DNA of 64,000 bases from Paeniglutamicibacter psychrophenolicus (GCF_030812255.1 NZ_JAUSSH010000018.1:1-64000); one strand, 5' to 3'. Counted from the stretch's first letter, positions 15,553 to 24,672 are shown. Numbers and translations are program-made. The notes: a model not told the origin generated them from the letters alone.

Positions 15553-17817
15553 GTGACCGAAACCACCAGCCTTACTGCAGGCGTGGACGAAAACAACGCA
15601 TCCAAGGGCGGCGGACTTGCCGGCCTGAAACTTGCACAATTGCAGGTGCTTGCGTCCCAGCTGGGCATCACCGGCGGTTCGCGGATGCGCAAGAACGATC
15701 TTGTCACCGCGATCTCGAACCACCAACGTGGCGGTTCCGTGGCCGACCGCGACGCCAAGGCCAAGGCGGAGCCCAAGGCCGACGCCAAGACCAAGGCCGA
15801 GTCCAAGGCCCCCGCCAAGGCAGAGTCGAAGGCACCCGCCAAGACCGCCGCGAAGGCCCCGGCCAAGGGCACCGCCAAGACGGCAAGCAAGCCCGACGAA
15901 AGCGAGACCGCCGCGGCCCCGGCCGCCGAGGCGAAGGCCGAAGCACCTGCCCGCCGCACCCGCAGCCGTCGCGCCGATTCCTCCGGAACCGCGGCCCCGG
16001 CCGTGGAAACCGCACCGGTCGCCGCCGAGCCGAAGGACACCGAGGCTCCGGCTTCCGAGGCCAAGGCCGTAGAGGCCCCGGCCAGCGAAGAACGCGCACC
16101 GCGCCGCAACACCCGCAACCGCCGTGCCGAGTCGACCGGCGCCGCAGCCGCCGAGGCCCCGGCCGAGGCAACCGCTGCGCCCGAGCAGGCTTCTGCCGAG
16201 TCCACCGACTCCTCCGAGTCGAGCCAGGACACCAACGAGTCACGCAACGACCGCAACGACCGCGGCGACCGCCACGAGCGCAACCGCAACCGCCGCGACC
16301 GCAACCGCAACCGCCGCGAGTCCAACAACAATGACTCCTCCGAGCAGGGCGAAAACGCCGAGGCCCACGAGGAGAAGTCGGCCGAGGTTCGCTCGAACGA
16401 CCGCTCCAACGACCGCTCGAATGACACCAAGTCGTCCGACCGCTCCGAGGACCGGGCCCGCGAAGGCTCCGAGGACCGCGCGGCCAACCGCCGCGAACGC
16501 AACCGCGAGCGCAACGAGCGCAACCGCGACCGCAACCGGAACGACCGCCAGGACCGCGGCAACGACCGGAACGACCGCAACGACCGCAATGACCGTACGG
16601 ACCGCAACAACCGCCGCGGCCGCAACCGCAACCAGCCCGATGTCGATGACACCGAGTTCAGCGACACGGACGTGCTGCTGCCGGTTGCTGGCATCCTGGA
16701 CGTGCTGGACAACTACGCGTTCATCCGCACCTCCGGCTACCTCGCCGGCCCGTCGGACGTCTACGTCACCCTGAACCAGGTCAAGAAGTACAACCTGCGC
16801 AAGGGCGATGCCGTGGTCGGCGCCATCCGCGCCCCCCGCGAAAACGAGAACGCCAACTCGCGCGCCAAGTTCAACGCCCTGGTCAAGCTCACCGCGATCA
16901 ACGGCAAGGCCCCGGAGGAGAACACCAACCGCGTCGACTTCTCCAAGCTGACCCCGCTGTACCCGACCGAGCGCCTGCGCCTGGAGACCGACCCGAAGCT
17001 GGTCGGCCCGCGTGTCATCGACCTGGTCGCCCCGATCGGCAAGGGCCAGCGCGGCCTGATCGTCTCGCCGCCGAAGGCCGGCAAGACGTTGATCCTGCAG
17101 TCCATTGCAAACGCCATCACCATCAACAACCCAGAGGTCCACCTCATGATGGTGCTGGTCGACGAGCGTCCCGAAGAAGTCACCGACATGCAGCGCACGG
17201 TCAAGGGCGAGGTCATTGCCTCGACCTTCGACCGCCCGGCGGATGACCACACCACCGTCGCCGAGCTCGCCATCGAGCGCGCCAAGCGCCTGGTGGAAAT
17301 GGGCATGGACGTCGTGGTCCTGCTGGACTCGATGACCCGCCTGGGCCGTGCCTACAACCTGGCCGCCCCGGCATCCGGGCGCATCCTCTCCGGCGGTGTC
17401 GATTCCTCGGCCCTGTACCCGCCCAAGCGCTTCTTCGGTGCCGCACGCAACATCGAAAACGGCGGCTCGCTGACCATCCTGGCCACCGCGCTGGTGGAGA
17501 CCGGGTCCAAGATGGACGAGGTCATCTTCGAGGAGTTCAAGGGCACCGGCAACATGGAACTGCGCCTGAGCCGCAAGCTCGCGGACAAGCGCATCTTCCC
17601 GGCGGTCGATGTCAACGAGTCGGGCACCCGCCGTGAGGAGAAGCTGCTCTCGCCGGACGAGGTGCGCATCATGTGGCGCCTGCGCCGCGTGCTCTCGGGC
17701 CTGGACACCCAGCAGGCGCTGGAGACCCTCACGGGCAAGATCCGCGAGACCTCCTCGAACGCCGAGTTCCTGATGCTCATCAACAAGACCACGCTGGGCT
17801 CCAAGAACGACGCCTAG
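15553..17817 (+). CDS. rho: Transcription termination factor Rho with long N-terminal insertion
   Basis: RNA-dependent ATPase hexamer that ends transcription. The 754-aa protein is far longer than the 419-aa E. coli Rho. After a short Rho_N domain (about residues 18-55, LKLAQLQVLASQLGI) comes an Ala/Lys/Glu-rich stretch (about 60-215), then an Arg/Asn/Asp-rich low-complexity region (about 220-370). The cold-shock-like RNA-binding domain and the ATPase core follow: P-loop SPPKAGKT, Walker B VVVLLDSMTR, Q loop and R loop. Start GTG 15553 has GGGGAAGGA upstream. The insertion matches the pattern in high-GC actinobacterial Rho proteins, where it adds RNA contacts. Confidence 0.96.
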   Translation: MTETTSLTAGVDENNASKGGGLAGLKLAQLQVLASQLGITGGSRMRKNDLVTAISNHQRGGSVADRDAKAKAEPKADAKTKAESKAPAKAESKAPAKTAAKAPAKGTAKTASKPDESETAAAPAAEAKAEAPARRTRSRRADSSGTAAPAVETAPVAAEPKDTEAPASEAKAVEAPASEERAPRRNTRNRRAESTGAAAAEAPAEATAAPEQASAESTDSSESSQDTNESRNDRNDRGDRHERNRNRRDRNRNRRESNNNDSSEQGENAEAHEEKSAEVRSNDRSNDRSNDTKSSDRSEDRAREGSEDRAANRRERNRERNERNRDRNRNDRQDRGNDRNDRNDRNDRTDRNNRRGRNRNQPDVDDTEFSDTDVLLPVAGILDVLDNYAFIRTSGYLAGPSDVYVTLNQVKKYNLRKGDAVVGAIRAPRENENANSRAKFNALVKLTAINGKAPEENTNRVDFSKLTPLYPTERLRLETDPKLVGPRVIDLVAPIGKGQRGLIVSPPKAGKTLILQSIANAITINNPEVHLMMVLVDERPEEVTDMQRTVKGEVIASTFDRPADDHTTVAELAIERAKRLVEMGMDVVVLLDSMTRLGRAYNLAAPASGRILSGGVDSSALYPPKRFFGAARNIENGGSLTILATALVETGSKMDEVIFEEFKGTGNMELRLSRKLADKRIFPAVDVNESGTRREEKLLSPDEVRIMWRLRRVLSGLDTQQALETLTGKIRETSSNAEFLMLINKTTLGSKNDA

Positions 17818-17827
17818 CTGCCCTACA

Positions 17828-17875
17828 CGCCCAGTTTCACCGTGCCCTTCATCCCGGCGCCGGTGAGGCTGGGCG
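17828..17875 (+). terminator. Hairpin terminator after rho
   Basis: Arms of 15 nt (CGCCCAGTTTCACCG with CGGTGAGGCTGGGCG, pairing through two G-U wobbles) follow the rho stop by 10 nt. Only a short T-rich tail follows, so it may be a weak terminator or attenuator before prfA. Confidence 0.55.
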
Positions 17876-17924
17876 TTGGTCGTTAACACCGGCATCGGCA
17901 TCCGCCACCCCCAGATCCACCTTC

Positions 17925-17942
17925 GTTCCCTACACTGGGAAC
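17925..17942 (+). promoter_or_regulatory. -10 box of prfA within a perfect dyad
   Basis: TACACT (17931-17936) is the likely -10, about 31 nt before the prfA ATG. It is flanked exactly by GTTCCC and GGGAAC, a perfect 6-bp inverted repeat. A repressor bound here would block the promoter; the regulator is unknown. Confidence 0.45.
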
Positions 17943-17967
17943 CAGTCGTAGTGAAAGAAGTTGAATT

Positions 17968-19050
17968 ATGTTTGAGTCCGTACAGGGCCTTCTCGATGAG
18001 CACGCAGCCCTCCAGGCGCAGCTCTCGGACCCCGCCGTCTACCAGGACCAGGCGATGGCCCGCAAGCTCGGGCGCCGCTCGGCCGAACTCAACGGCATCG
18101 TCGAGGCGCACAAGCGCTGGAAGCAGGCCACCGAGGACCTCGAGGCGGCCCGCGAAATGGCCGACGAGGACCCCGACTTCGCCGCCGAGGTCGCCGAGCT
18201 CGAGGAGAAGCTGCCCGCGCTCGAGGAGAAGCTGCGCCGGCTGCTGATCCCGCGCGACCCCAACGACGCGCGCGACGTGATCCTCGAGGTCAAGGGCGGG
18301 GAAGGCGGCGACGAGGCCGCATTGTTCGCCGCGGACCTGCTGCGCATGTACACCCGCTACGCGGAGCACATGGGCTGGAAGACCGAGCTGATCTCCTTCA
18401 ACGAGTCGGACCTCGGCGGCTACAAGGACGCCCAGATGGCCATCAAGGGCAAGTCCAACGACCCGGCCCAGGGCGTCTACGCGCATCTGAAGTTCGAGGG
18501 CGGGGTGCACCGCGTCCAGCGCGTGCCGCAGACCGAATCCCAGGGCCGCATCCACACCTCGGCCGCCGGCGTGCTGGTGCTGCCCGAGGTCGACGAGCCC
18601 GAAGAGGTCGATATCCACCCGAACGACCTGAAGGTCGATGTCTACCGCTCCTCGGGACCGGGCGGCCAGTCGGTGAACACCACCGACTCCGCGGTGCGCC
18701 TCACCCACATCCCCACCGGCATCGTGGTGGCCATGCAGAACGAGAAGTCGCAGATCCAGAACCGCGAGGCCGCGATGCGCGTGCTGCGTTCGCGCCTGCT
18801 GGCCCACCAGCAGGCCATCATCGACGCGGAGAACTCCGACATCCGCAAGTCCCAGGTGCGCACCATGGACCGCTCCGAGCGCATCCGCACCTACAACTAC
18901 CCGGAAAACCGGATCGCGGACCACCGCACCGGCTACAAGGCGTACAACCTCGACCACGTGATGAACGGCGAACTCGAGCCGCTGATCAACTCCTGCATCG
19001 AGATGGACGAGCAGCAGCGCCTTGACGCCATCGGCGGGGACAAGGGCTAG
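17968..19050 (+). CDS. prfA: Peptide chain release factor 1
   Basis: Cytoplasmic release factor (360 aa) that recognises UAA and UAG. The catalytic loop [17 protein letters not shown] holds the GGQ motif whose Gln is methylated by PrmC, the next gene. The stop-codon motif region [16 protein letters not shown] sits before it, matching RF1. ATG 17968 follows GAAAGAAG. In Mycobacterium rpmE lies between rho and prfA; here there is no room for it. Confidence 0.96.
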   Translation: MFESVQGLLDEHAALQAQLSDPAVYQDQAMARKLGRRSAELNGIVEAHKRWKQATEDLEAAREMADEDPDFAAEVAELEEKLPALEEKLRRLLIPRDPNDARDVILEVKGGEGGDEAALFAADLLRMYTRYAEHMGWKTELISFNESDLGGYKDAQMAIKGKSNDPAQGVYAHLKFEGGVHRVQRVPQTESQGRIHTSAAGVLVLPEVDEPEEVDIHPNDLKVDVYRSSGPGGQSVNTTDSAVRLTHIPTGIVVAMQNEKSQIQNREAAMRVLRSRLLAHQQAIIDAENSDIRKSQVRTMDRSERIRTYNYPENRIADHRTGYKAYNLDHVMNGELEPLINSCIEMDEQQRLDAIGGDKG

Positions 19051-19059
19051 GCGCGGCAG

Positions 19060-19929
19060 GTGAGCGAACCGGTTTTCGGCAGGCCGCTGTCGCAGGTGCT
19101 CGGCGCGGCCACCGCCGCCCTTGAGGCGGCGAAAGTCCCCTCCCCGCGGGTGGACGCCGAGCTGCTGGCCGCGCACGTGCTGGGCATTTCCCGCGGCCGG
19201 CTCGCCTCGATGGTGATGATGGGGGAGTGCTTCACCGCAGGGGACGCCGAGGCGTACGCGCTGCTGGTCTCCAGGCGCGCCACCCGCATCCCGCTGCAGC
19301 ACCTCACCGGGCTCGCCCACTTCCGCTACCTGGACCTGGCGGTGGGTCCGGGGGTGTTCGTGCCGCGCCCCGAGACCGAGGCGGTGGTCCAGCTGGCCAT
19401 CGACTTTGCCTCCGGCCTGCAGCACCCGGTGCTGGTGGACCTGGGCACCGGATCCGGGGCCATCGCCGGGTCCCTGGCCCACGAGCTGGACGGTGCCCGC
19501 GTGCATGCGGTGGAGCTGTCCGACGACGCGTTCGGCTATGCGGCGCGGAACCTCGAACCGCTGGGCGTGCACCTGGTCAAGGGGGATTTGTCCGACGCGT
19601 TTGCCGAGCTCGACGGCACCTGTGACGTGGTCGTGTCCAACCCGCCCTACATCCCGGCCAATGCGGTCCCACGCGAGCCCGAGGCCCGCGACCACGACCC
19701 GGCCATGGCGCTGTACGGCGGCGGGGAGGACGGCATGGTCCTGCCGCGGGCAGCCGAGGCCTCCGCCGCACGGCTGCTGCGTCCCGGGGGCTTCTTCGTC
19801 ATGGAGCACGCCGAGGTCCAGGCCGAGGCCATGGCGGCCATGTTTGCCGTCTCCGGGAACTGGGAGAAGATCGAGACCCACCTGGATCTGACCGGCAGGG
19901 ACCGGGCCACCAGTGGTGTCCGCCGCTAA
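19060..19929 (+). CDS. prmC: Release factor glutamine methyltransferase
   Basis: SAM-dependent enzyme (289 aa) that methylates the Gln of the GGQ motif in RF1 and RF2. It has an N-terminal helical substrate domain (residues 1-85), the SAM motif LVDLGTGSGAIA and the catalytic NPPY motif in VVVSNPPYIPANAV. The GTG start at 19060 lies 9 nt after the prfA stop, with GGCAGG-like sequence just before it; co-transcription with prfA makes functional sense. Confidence 0.94.
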   Translation: MSEPVFGRPLSQVLGAATAALEAAKVPSPRVDAELLAAHVLGISRGRLASMVMMGECFTAGDAEAYALLVSRRATRIPLQHLTGLAHFRYLDLAVGPGVFVPRPETEAVVQLAIDFASGLQHPVLVDLGTGSGAIAGSLAHELDGARVHAVELSDDAFGYAARNLEPLGVHLVKGDLSDAFAELDGTCDVVVSNPPYIPANAVPREPEARDHDPAMALYGGGEDGMVLPRAAEASAARLLRPGGFFVMEHAEVQAEAMAAMFAVSGNWEKIETHLDLTGRDRATSGVRR

Positions 19930-19959
19930 CACCACCCGAAACATGGAAGAATGAATCAC

Positions 19960-20832
19960 GTGACTTCACGTTTTGATGCCCGCGACAGCCAGGAACTAGA
20001 GACTGGACTCGAGGCCGCACGCGCCGCACTGGCCGAAAACCGGTGCATCGTGATGCCCACCGACACCGTCTACGGCATTGCCGCCGACGCCTTCTCCGCC
20101 CAGGCGGTCGCCACGCTGCTGGCCGCCAAGGGCCGCGGACGCAGCATGCCGCCACCGGTGCTGATCCCGCAGGCCGCGACGCTGGACGGACTGGCCGCCG
20201 ACATCCCCCACTTCGCCCGCGAACTGGCCGCGCGGTTCTGGCCCGGTGCGCTGACCCTGATCCTGCATGCCCAGCCGTCGCTGACCTGGGACCTGGGTGA
20301 GACCCGGGGGACCGTCGCCCTTCGCGTGCCCGACGACGAAATCGCCCGCGACCTGCTCAAGCTCACCGGCCCGCTGGCCGTCTCCTCGGCCAACCGCACC
20401 GGCCAACCCGCCGCGGACACCGCCGAAGCGGCCTTCGACCAGCTCGGCGAAACCGTCGAGGTGTACCTCGAGGCCGGGCCCCGCCCGGCCACGGGTGAAG
20501 CGCTGGGCTCCACGATCATTGACTGCACGCTCACCCCGCCGCGGGTGGTGCGCGCCGGCGCGCTGGCGCTCGAGCTGCTGCGCGAGGTAGTCCCGGAACT
20601 GCTGGACGCCGACGGGCAGCCGGATCCGGCGACCGCCGCCGCGGATGCGCCCGAGGCTGGCCCCGCCGACGAGTCCGAAGCCCCCGAGGCCGGCACCGCC
20701 GAGGCCCCCAACGCGGCCACGGCAGCCGATTCCGAGGCACCTGCCGATTCCGGTGCTCCCCTGGACGCAACCGCGAAGCAGGCACCGCCCCGGGGCGAGG
20801 ACGCGGCAGGGGAGTCCGCCCGCGCGTCATGA
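19960..20832 (+). CDS. tsaC: L-threonylcarbamoyladenylate synthase with acidic tail
   Basis: YrdC/Sua5-family enzyme (290 aa) that makes threonylcarbamoyl-AMP for the t6A37 modification of tRNAs. The catalytic domain covers residues about 15-205: PTDTVYGIAADAF, the KGRGRSMP nucleotide site, ALRVPDDE and VSSANRTGQPA. The last 75 residues are an Ala/Glu/Pro/Asp-rich low-complexity tail without a known domain; it is not the Sua5 C-terminal domain. GTG 19960 is preferred because GGAAG lies 10 nt before it; an ATG at 19951 would touch that ribosome site. Its TGA overlaps the next ATG (ATGA). Confidence 0.92.
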   Translation: MTSRFDARDSQELETGLEAARAALAENRCIVMPTDTVYGIAADAFSAQAVATLLAAKGRGRSMPPPVLIPQAATLDGLAADIPHFARELAARFWPGALTLILHAQPSLTWDLGETRGTVALRVPDDEIARDLLKLTGPLAVSSANRTGQPAADTAEAAFDQLGETVEVYLEAGPRPATGEALGSTIIDCTLTPPRVVRAGALALELLREVVPELLDADGQPDPATAAADAPEAGPADESEAPEAGTAEAPNAATAADSEAPADSGAPLDATAKQAPPRGEDAAGESARAS

Positions 20833-21947
20833 GAAGCTATCTCCTGCTGATCGGGATCACCTTCATGACCTCGTATCTGCTTACCCCGGTGCTCCGCGTC
20901 GTGGGCGTGCGTTTCATGCCCAAGGCCCCGGTGCGCGACCGCGACTTCCACCGGAATCCCACCCCCAAGCTCGGCGGGGTCGCCATCATCGGCGGCCTGT
21001 ATCTCGGGATCCTGGTGGCCTCGCAGATTTCGTTCTTCGCCGGGATCTTCCGGTCGACAGAGTCGATCCAGGGCGTGCTGATCGCCCTGGGCATCATCCT
21101 GGTCATGGGGGTTTTTGACGACCTGTTGGACCTGCGCTGGTGGATCAAGCTCATCGGGCAGGTCGCGGTGGGCCTGGTGATCGTCAGGCACGGGATCCTG
21201 CTCAAGGCCCTGCCGGTGGGTTCCTTGCAGATCGAATCGCCGATGGTCCAGGTCGTGGTCACGGTGTTGATCATCGTGGGCACGATGAATGCCATCAACT
21301 TCGTCGACGGCCTGGACGGACTGGCCGCCGGCATCTCCGCCATCGGGGCGGCAACCTTCTTTGTATACAGCTACCTGCTGGCCACGCGCGTCAGCGCCGA
21401 GGACAACGCGAACTTCTCCGCCCTACTGTGTGCCGTGCTGCTGGGTGCCACGCTGGGCTTCCTGCCGCACAACTTCCAGCCGGCCTCCATCTTCATGGGG
21501 GAGACCGGGGTGCTGGCCATCGGGATGCTCTTTGCGGTGGCCACCCTGGCCGTGACCGGGGACGTGCTGGGGGAGGACGCCTTCCGCTTCCGCAACGTCC
21601 CGGCCTTCATGCCGGTGATTCTTCCGGTGGCGGTGATCGTGCTGCCGTACGTCGACCTGCTGCTCTCGGTGATCCGGCGAACCGCCAATCGCAGGTCCCC
21701 CTTCAGCGCGGACCGCGGGCACATCCACCACCGCCTGGTCGATCTGGGGCACAGCGCCCGCGCCGTGGTCATCATCCTTTACCTGTGGGCGTTGCTGGTC
21801 GCTTCCGGCGTCGTGGTCATCTCCCTGACCAACAGGAAAATCGCCATTCCCCTTTATGTTGCGGCCTTTGTTTGCGTGACGTTGGTCACCTGGTGGCCGT
21901 TGCTCAAGCGCGCCCGGGGCAGGGCCCCGGCGCCCGGAGAAAACTAG
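20829..21947 (+). CDS. wecA: Polyprenyl-phosphate GlcNAc-1-phosphate transferase (WecA/TagO)
   Basis: Integral membrane enzyme (372 aa, about 10-11 helices) that loads GlcNAc-1-phosphate on the undecaprenyl or decaprenyl carrier, the first step of cell-wall glycopolymer linkage units. The family motifs are visible: PTPKLGG near residue 40, VFDDLLDLRWW (Asp pair), NFVDGLDGLAAG and the cytoplasmic HIHHRL loop. The start overlaps tsaC by 4 nt, so the genes are coupled. The Mycobacterium equivalent (Rv1302) occupies the same place before the ATP synthase genes. Confidence 0.92.
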   Translation: MRSYLLLIGITFMTSYLLTPVLRVVGVRFMPKAPVRDRDFHRNPTPKLGGVAIIGGLYLGILVASQISFFAGIFRSTESIQGVLIALGIILVMGVFDDLLDLRWWIKLIGQVAVGLVIVRHGILLKALPVGSLQIESPMVQVVVTVLIIVGTMNAINFVDGLDGLAAGISAIGAATFFVYSYLLATRVSAEDNANFSALLCAVLLGATLGFLPHNFQPASIFMGETGVLAIGMLFAVATLAVTGDVLGEDAFRFRNVPAFMPVILPVAVIVLPYVDLLLSVIRRTANRRSPFSADRGHIHHRLVDLGHSARAVVIILYLWALLVASGVVVISLTNRKIAIPLYVAAFVCVTLVTWWPLLKRARGRAPAPGEN

Positions 21948-22006
21948 CCGACCCCGGGCTTGCGCCGGCCCGTCGACCGTCTGGTCGAGCCCCGTTCTAT
22001 CTCGTG

Positions 22007-22012
22007 TAGAAT
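22007..22012 (+). promoter_or_regulatory. Candidate -10 box of the atp operon
   Basis: TAGAAT in the gap after wecA, about 100 nt before the first small membrane gene. The -35 is weak. The leader that follows can fold GCCCGC-AGCAA-GCGGGC (22069-22085) with a pyrimidine tail, a possible attenuator. Confidence 0.35.
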
Positions 22013-22115
22013 TCAAGGGTCGCCCTCACCGGGGGACATCCCCCCATCAAGCCTCGATACCAGGCAGGCGCCCGCAGCAAGCGGGCCCTTCTGTATACAA
22101 GGGAACTGGAATTAC

Positions 22116-22613
22116 ATGATCAAGCCGGAACGCGGTTCCAAGGCCAGCGGTGCATTGGTTGCATCGTCGGCTCCGCGTTCCCCTTGGCTGGGGATCCTGA
22201 AGACCTGCGTCGCATACACCGTTGGTGTCGGCGCACTTGCGTCCCTCGCCGCGTGGCCGATCCTTGGCGCACGCGAGGCCAGTTCCCTGGCCTTCGGTTG
22301 CACCTTGATCGTTGTGTTCTTCGGCGTCAGCCTGCTGGTCGCCGAATGGGCCGGGCGCTATCGCAGCACCTGGGCGCTTCCGGCGTTCTTGTTCATGTAC
22401 ATTGCCAAGATCCTGGCAATGGGCTTCCTGGTGCTTTTCTCCGGGCTGCCCGATTGGGTGCTTGCGCCTTATTTCATGTGGGGAGCGCTGGGTTCCCTGG
22501 TGCTATGGCAGTTTGGCGAGATCCGGGCCTTCTCCCGGGCACGGCTTCCCATTTTCAATTCCGACGATCCATCGCCGACCCCATCCGCTGGAGGGGAAAA
22601 TGGACAACCCTGA
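22116..22613 (+). CDS. ATP synthase I-like membrane protein
   Basis: A 165-aa protein with four hydrophobic segments (about residues 25-50, 52-75, 85-108 and 112-132), like the proteins at the head of actinobacterial atp operons (Rv1303 position) that are annotated as AtpI or hypothetical. AtpI-type proteins help assemble the c-ring. ATG 22116 is the first start after the promoter region; AAGGGAACTGG lies upstream. The 3' end overlaps the next gene by 14 nt. Confidence 0.65.
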   Translation: MIKPERGSKASGALVASSAPRSPWLGILKTCVAYTVGVGALASLAAWPILGAREASSLAFGCTLIVVFFGVSLLVAEWAGRYRSTWALPAFLFMYIAKILAMGFLVLFSGLPDWVLAPYFMWGALGSLVLWQFGEIRAFSRARLPIFNSDDPSPTPSAGGENGQP

Positions 22614-22848
22614 AACCAGTCCCGTCCAAGGGCCGAAACAGCCTCGTGTCCGCGAGTACGTCAACTACATTGTTGGCGGGCTCATCGCGTGGGGTTTGAT
22701 AGGCTGGGGTTTGGATCTTTTGCTGGACACCCGCTGGATAGTTTTCCTCGGAGCGCTGCTTGGCGCAACCGCAGGAATGTTTCTGGCTCGCCACCATTTG
22801 CGGCATCGACGCCGCGGGTTTTCACCAGACGATGAGATCGACCAATAG
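22600..22848 (+). CDS. AtpZ/AtpI family small membrane protein
   Basis: An 82-aa protein with two hydrophobic helices (about residues 22-40 and 45-63) separated by a short Asp-containing turn (GWGLDLLLDTRW), then an Arg/His-rich tail. This matches the AtpZ/AtpI family found directly before atpB, linked to magnesium uptake or c-ring assembly. GAGGGG precedes the ATG. Its start lies inside the end of the preceding gene, so translation is probably coupled. Confidence 0.7.
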   Translation: MDNPETSPVQGPKQPRVREYVNYIVGGLIAWGLIGWGLDLLLDTRWIVFLGALLGATAGMFLARHHLRHRRRGFSPDDEIDQ

Positions 22849-22926
22849 AACTTCACACGGTGGGCGGCGCCTTGCGCCGAATCACCGATATTGCCCCACG
22901 ACCGAAACTGCAGAGAGGACAGCGCG

Positions 22927-23733
22927 TTGACCGCGTTTGCGCTTCCGACGGCCACTGAACCTTATGTCCCGCCGTCGATTTCCGACACCCACCTTCCCGA
23001 GGTGCTGCCATGGTTAGCCGAGTACGGGACCGGTTTCGGCAAGCAGATGGTCATGATCATCCTCTCGATCATCTTGATCGTGTGGTTCTTCAAGTCGGCC
23101 ATCAAGAACCCGAAGCTCGTTCCAGGCAAGGTACAGTTCCTGGCTGAAAGCGCCTACGGCTTCGTCCGTAACGGCATCGGCCGCGACATCATCGGCGAAA
23201 AGAACTTCGCCCAGTGGGTCCCGCTGTTGTTTGCGACCTTCTTCTTCGTCTTGCTGAACAACCTGTTCGGGGCCATCCCGTTCCTTCAGCTCCCGTCCTT
23301 CTCCCACGCCGGTGCAGCATACGCCATGGCCATCATCATCTATGGCACCTGGATCGCTGTCGGGGTGAAGAACCACGGTATCCGCTACTTCAAGCTGGCC
23401 GTCGTTCCCTCGGGCGTCCCGGGCTGGATCATGCCGCTGATGGTGCCGTTGGAAATCATTTCCAACTTCATCGTCCGCCCGTTGACCCACTCCTTGCGTC
23501 TGATGGCCACCATGCTTGCCGGCCACATGATCGTGATGCTGGCAGCCACCGGCGCCCGCCACCTGATCATGGTCCAGGAGTCCCTGGCCATGAACGCCAT
23601 CGGCGTTGCGGTCATCGCGGGTTCGGTTGCGATGTACTTCCTCGAACTCTTGATCATGGTCCTGCAGGCGTTTGTCTTCGCCCTGTTGACCGCCATCTAC
23701 ATCCAGGGTGCCCTGGATGCAGACGCCCACTAA
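22927..23733 (+). CDS. atpB: ATP synthase Fo subunit a
   Basis: Membrane stator subunit (268 aa) that forms the two proton half-channels beside the c-ring. The conserved channel arginine is in the helix HSLRLMATMLAGHM, and the C-terminal helix contains LQAFVFALLTAIYI. The TTG at 22927 is chosen because GAGAGGA lies 7 nt upstream; another TTG 36 nt earlier is possible. The codon use of this and the following atp genes is less GC-extreme than the surroundings, with more GTT, GGT and TTG, typical for highly expressed genes. Confidence 0.94.
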   Translation: MTAFALPTATEPYVPPSISDTHLPEVLPWLAEYGTGFGKQMVMIILSIILIVWFFKSAIKNPKLVPGKVQFLAESAYGFVRNGIGRDIIGEKNFAQWVPLLFATFFFVLLNNLFGAIPFLQLPSFSHAGAAYAMAIIIYGTWIAVGVKNHGIRYFKLAVVPSGVPGWIMPLMVPLEIISNFIVRPLTHSLRLMATMLAGHMIVMLAATGARHLIMVQESLAMNAIGVAVIAGSVAMYFLELLIMVLQAFVFALLTAIYIQGALDADAH

Positions 23734-23827
23734 TTCGGGCTCGCACCAAATAAACAAAGTTTTCCCCTTCATCAGGGAATGACCTCACAACCTGCCGACA
23801 AAGTGTCGGTATCTTGAAAGGAACGAA

Positions 23828-24043
23828 ATGGAACTCCACGGCTCCCTTAACATGATCGGCTACGGCCTGGCTGCAATCGGCTCGGCCATCGGCGTGGGCA
23901 TGATCTTCGCTGCCTACATCAACGGCGTTGCACGCCAGCCGGAAGCACAGCGCATCCTGCAGCCGATCGCCATGCTGGGCTTCGCCCTTGCAGAAGCACT
24001 GGCCATCCTGGGCTTGGTCTTCGCCTTCGTCGTCGGCGCCTAG
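23828..24043 (+). CDS. atpE: ATP synthase Fo subunit c
   Basis: Ring-forming proteolipid of 71 aa with two transmembrane helices. The polar loop ARQPEA (residues 35-40) contacts F1, and Glu56 in ALAEALAI is the proton-carrying carboxylate. A GAAAGGA ribosome site precedes ATG 23828. The helix pattern GSAIGVG is the close-packing motif of the inner ring. The spacer before it (95 nt) is the longest inside the operon proper. Confidence 0.96.
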   Translation: MELHGSLNMIGYGLAAIGSAIGVGMIFAAYINGVARQPEAQRILQPIAMLGFALAEALAILGLVFAFVVGA

Positions 24044-24117
24044 TTCCCCTCGTAGTGGCCCTGCCACTGTCGCAGGCGCCATTGCAATTGGAACTTAAGA
24101 GATAAGGAAGAGTGAGA

Positions 24118-24672
24118 ATGATCAGCAACGAATTGATCCTCGCTGCAGGTGCGGGCGCAAACCCGCTGCTTCCGAACCCGTGGGAAATTCTTGTCACTGC
24201 CGCAGGCTTCGCTGTCCTGTTGTTCATCGTGGTCAAGTACATTGCCCCGGCATTCGAGAAGTCCTACCAGGACCGTGTCACGGCCATCGAGGGTGGACTT
24301 GAGAAGGCAGAGGCCGCACAGGCCGAAGCCAACGCCACCCTGGAGCAGTACAAGGCACAGCTGCTGGAAGCACGCACCGAAGCCAACCGCATCCGTGAGG
24401 AAGCGCGCGAAGAAGGTGCACAGATCCTCGCGGATCTCAAGACCAAGGCCGCCGAAGAGTCCGCTCGCATCACCGAGCAGGCACATCGCCAGATCGAATC
24501 CGAGCGCGTCGCAGCAGTTACCTCGCTGCGTGCCGAGGTCGGCACCCTGGCAACCGCTTTGGCCAGCAAGATCGTCGACGACGCTCTTGAGAACGATGAC
24601 CGCGCTTCCCGCGTGGTCGATAAGTTCCTGGCAGACCTGGAAAACCAGCAGAACGCAGGTGCATCGAACTAA
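24118..24672 (+). CDS. atpF: ATP synthase Fo subunit b
   Basis: Peripheral stalk subunit (184 aa): one N-terminal transmembrane helix (about residues 20-42, ILVTAAGFAVLLFIVVKYI) and a long, charged coiled coil to the end. ATG 24118 has AAGGAAG at 7 nt spacing; a GTG two codons earlier would overlap that site. The stop TAA overlaps the atpH start by one base. It is separate from atpH, unlike the fused b-delta form in mycobacteria. Confidence 0.95.
   Translation: MISNELILAAGAGANPLLPNPWEILVTAAGFAVLLFIVVKYIAPAFEKSYQDRVTAIEGGLEKAEAAQAEANATLEQYKAQLLEARTEANRIREEAREEGAQILADLKTKAAEESARITEQAHRQIESERVAAVTSLRAEVGTLATALASKIVDDALENDDRASRVVDKFLADLENQQNAGASN

Noticed and set aside
15800-16640. Repetitive sequence inside rho taken for a repeat array or CRISPR-like element
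   Set aside because: The repeats are codon-level (Asn/Arg/Asp and Ala/Lys units) inside one open frame, without constant repeat and spacer lengths.
16240-19959. 1239-codon minus-strand frame opposite rho, prfA and prmC
   Set aside because: An exceptionally long open frame, but a product of third-position GC; no recognisable domain.
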